Assembly (NCBI GenBank): GCA_023400335.1
Contig: JAEXFF010000416.1
Span: forward strand, 1 to 6,574
Reading direction: 5' to 3'
Source: Bacteroidota bacterium
GTDB taxonomy: Bacteria; Bacteroidota; Bacteroidia; Bacteroidales; Marinifilaceae
DNA length: 6,574 bases
Shown: piece by piece, positions 6,039 through 6,574 of the stretch
How positions within the stretch are numbered: the first letter of the stretch is position 1
Layout: each line of letters opens with the position of its first letter
Program-made: the position numbers and the translations under genes
Notes under the pieces: model-generated
Seen by the model: only the letters and a program-made list of their open reading frames with translations
Database searches by the model: none
What the model was told of the DNA's origin: nothing

Positions 6039-6066
6039 GAAAACTTTTTTGGTTTTAAAAGTTTTC
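6039..6066. promoter_or_regulatory. Perfect inverted repeat over the TetR promoter, candidate autoregulatory operator
   Basis: GAAAACTTTT (6039-6048) and AAAAGTTTTC (6057-6066) are exact inverted copies around an 8-base centre, 28 bp in all. The -33 TTTG (6048-6051) lies within it. TetR-family dimers commonly bind such palindromes in front of their own gene, so self-repression is a natural inference. The low-complexity A/T arms leave room for chance. Confidence 0.5.
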
Positions 6067-6078
6067 GCTTTATATTTG
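6048..6078 (+). promoter_or_regulatory. Promoter of the TetR-family gene
   Basis: TTTG (6048-6051), a 19-base spacer and TATATTTG (6071-6078) match both Bacteroidetes promoter elements exactly at the preferred distance. Transcription should begin near 6084, leaving a very short leader of about 14 bases. Confidence 0.8.
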
Positions 6079-6097
6079 CCGCGCTAAATAAACAGGT

Positions 6098-6574
6098 ATG
6101 TATGCGGAATTAGAACAAAGAATTATTGCGAAGGCTTCCGAATTATTTCTTTTACATGGAATTAAAACGATAACAATGGATTATCTGGCGGCTGAAATGG
6201 GTATTTCAAAACGCACTTTATATGAAAAATTTACAGATAAGGAAACTTTGTTATTGAAGACATTGGAATATCAGGAAACCAAAGCAGGAGAGGAGCGGGC
6301 ACGTTTGGCCGGAGAGTTTACAAATCCACTGGAATTGAATCTGATGGAATATAAATCTATTTCCGATTCTCTCAGAAGAATAAACCGGAATTATATGCGG
6401 GATTTACAAAAGTATCATCCCCAGATTGCAGATTTTTTGGCTAAAAAACGGGAGGCAGATATGGAACGGGTGGTACAGGTCATGGAAAAAAGTATTCAGC
6501 AAGGGTATATCCGGGCAGAATTAAATCCCCGGATTTTGGCTTTGCTATTGCGGGTACAGCTGGAAGTATTGATT
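6098..6574 (+). CDS. TetR/AcrR-family transcriptional regulator (3' end cut off)
   Basis: 159 codons are present with no stop; a full member is about 190-210 residues. Residues 1-55 are a typical TetR DNA-binding domain: IIAKASELFLLHGIKTITM as helix 1 and turn, DYLAAEMG as helix 2, and ISKRTLYEKFTDKETLL as the recognition helix and following helix 4. The rest (from about 60) is a helical ligand-binding and dimer region with no identifiable ligand. Of the two overlapping ATGs, the one at 6098 gives this frame; the one at 6102 is out of frame. A strong promoter and a perfect inverted repeat lie just upstream, suggesting autoregulation. TetR genes of this kind in Bacteroidetes often precede RND efflux operons, but what follows is outside the window. 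Its divergent neighbour, the cupin, is a possible but unsupported target. Confidence 0.9.
   Translation, partial: MYAELEQRIIAKASELFLLHGIKTITMDYLAAEMGISKRTLYEKFTDKETLLLKTLEYQETKAGEERARLAGEFTNPLELNLMEYKSISDSLRRINRNYMRDLQKYHPQIADFLAKKREADMERVVQVMEKSIQQGYIRAELNPRILALLLRVQLEVLI

Overview
The window looks like a Bacteroidales chromosome. The reasons are moderate-to-low GC, promoters of the Bacteroidetes type (TTTG, about 17-20 nt, then TAnnTTTG), no clear Shine-Dalgarno sites, and Bacteroidetes-typical families (PCMD-domain protein, OmpA C-terminal domain, small basic 'SKKVY.RKK' protein). The exact genus cannot be read from the sequence; an Odoribacteraceae- or Porphyromonadaceae-like host is only a guess.

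Layout, left to right. (1) Positions 3-203 hold the 3' end of a plus-strand OmpA-family gene, followed by a strong intrinsic terminator (231-283). (2) Three minus-strand genes follow: a secreted PCMD-domain protein (317-1306), an SLC1/DAACS-type membrane symporter with altered ion- and substrate-site motifs (1386-2582), and a 712-residue exported protein (2700-4838). The last joins a metal-site-less M23/LytM-like domain to an S41 (tail-specific/tricorn-type) protease domain and a C-terminal membrane anchor. (3) A stretch of about 490 bp (4839-5331) lacks an intact gene. It carries the promoter of the S41 gene, with an inverted repeat lying over it, and what I read as a decayed N-terminal piece of a Bacteroides-type tyrosine recombinase (4919-5207, broken by frameshifts and a stop). 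(4) A two-gene minus-strand unit follows: a cupin (5544-5858) and a 67-residue basic conserved-type protein (5332-5535) that ends inside its own terminator. (5) After an AT-rich divergent intergenic region, a plus-strand TetR/AcrR regulator (6098-end, truncated by the window) starts behind a textbook Bacteroidetes promoter overlapped by a perfect 10-bp inverted repeat.

How the pieces fit. The genes do not form one pathway. The main story is historical: the S41 fusion gene is visibly richer in G+C than its neighbours and lies directly next to a truncated integrase remnant, which suggests it arrived with, or beside, a mobile element that later decayed. The cupin and small protein look like a housekeeping-type mini-operon. 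The TetR gene looks autoregulated, and its target genes are probably outside the window. I see no CRISPR array, rRNA, tRNA or intact insertion sequence.
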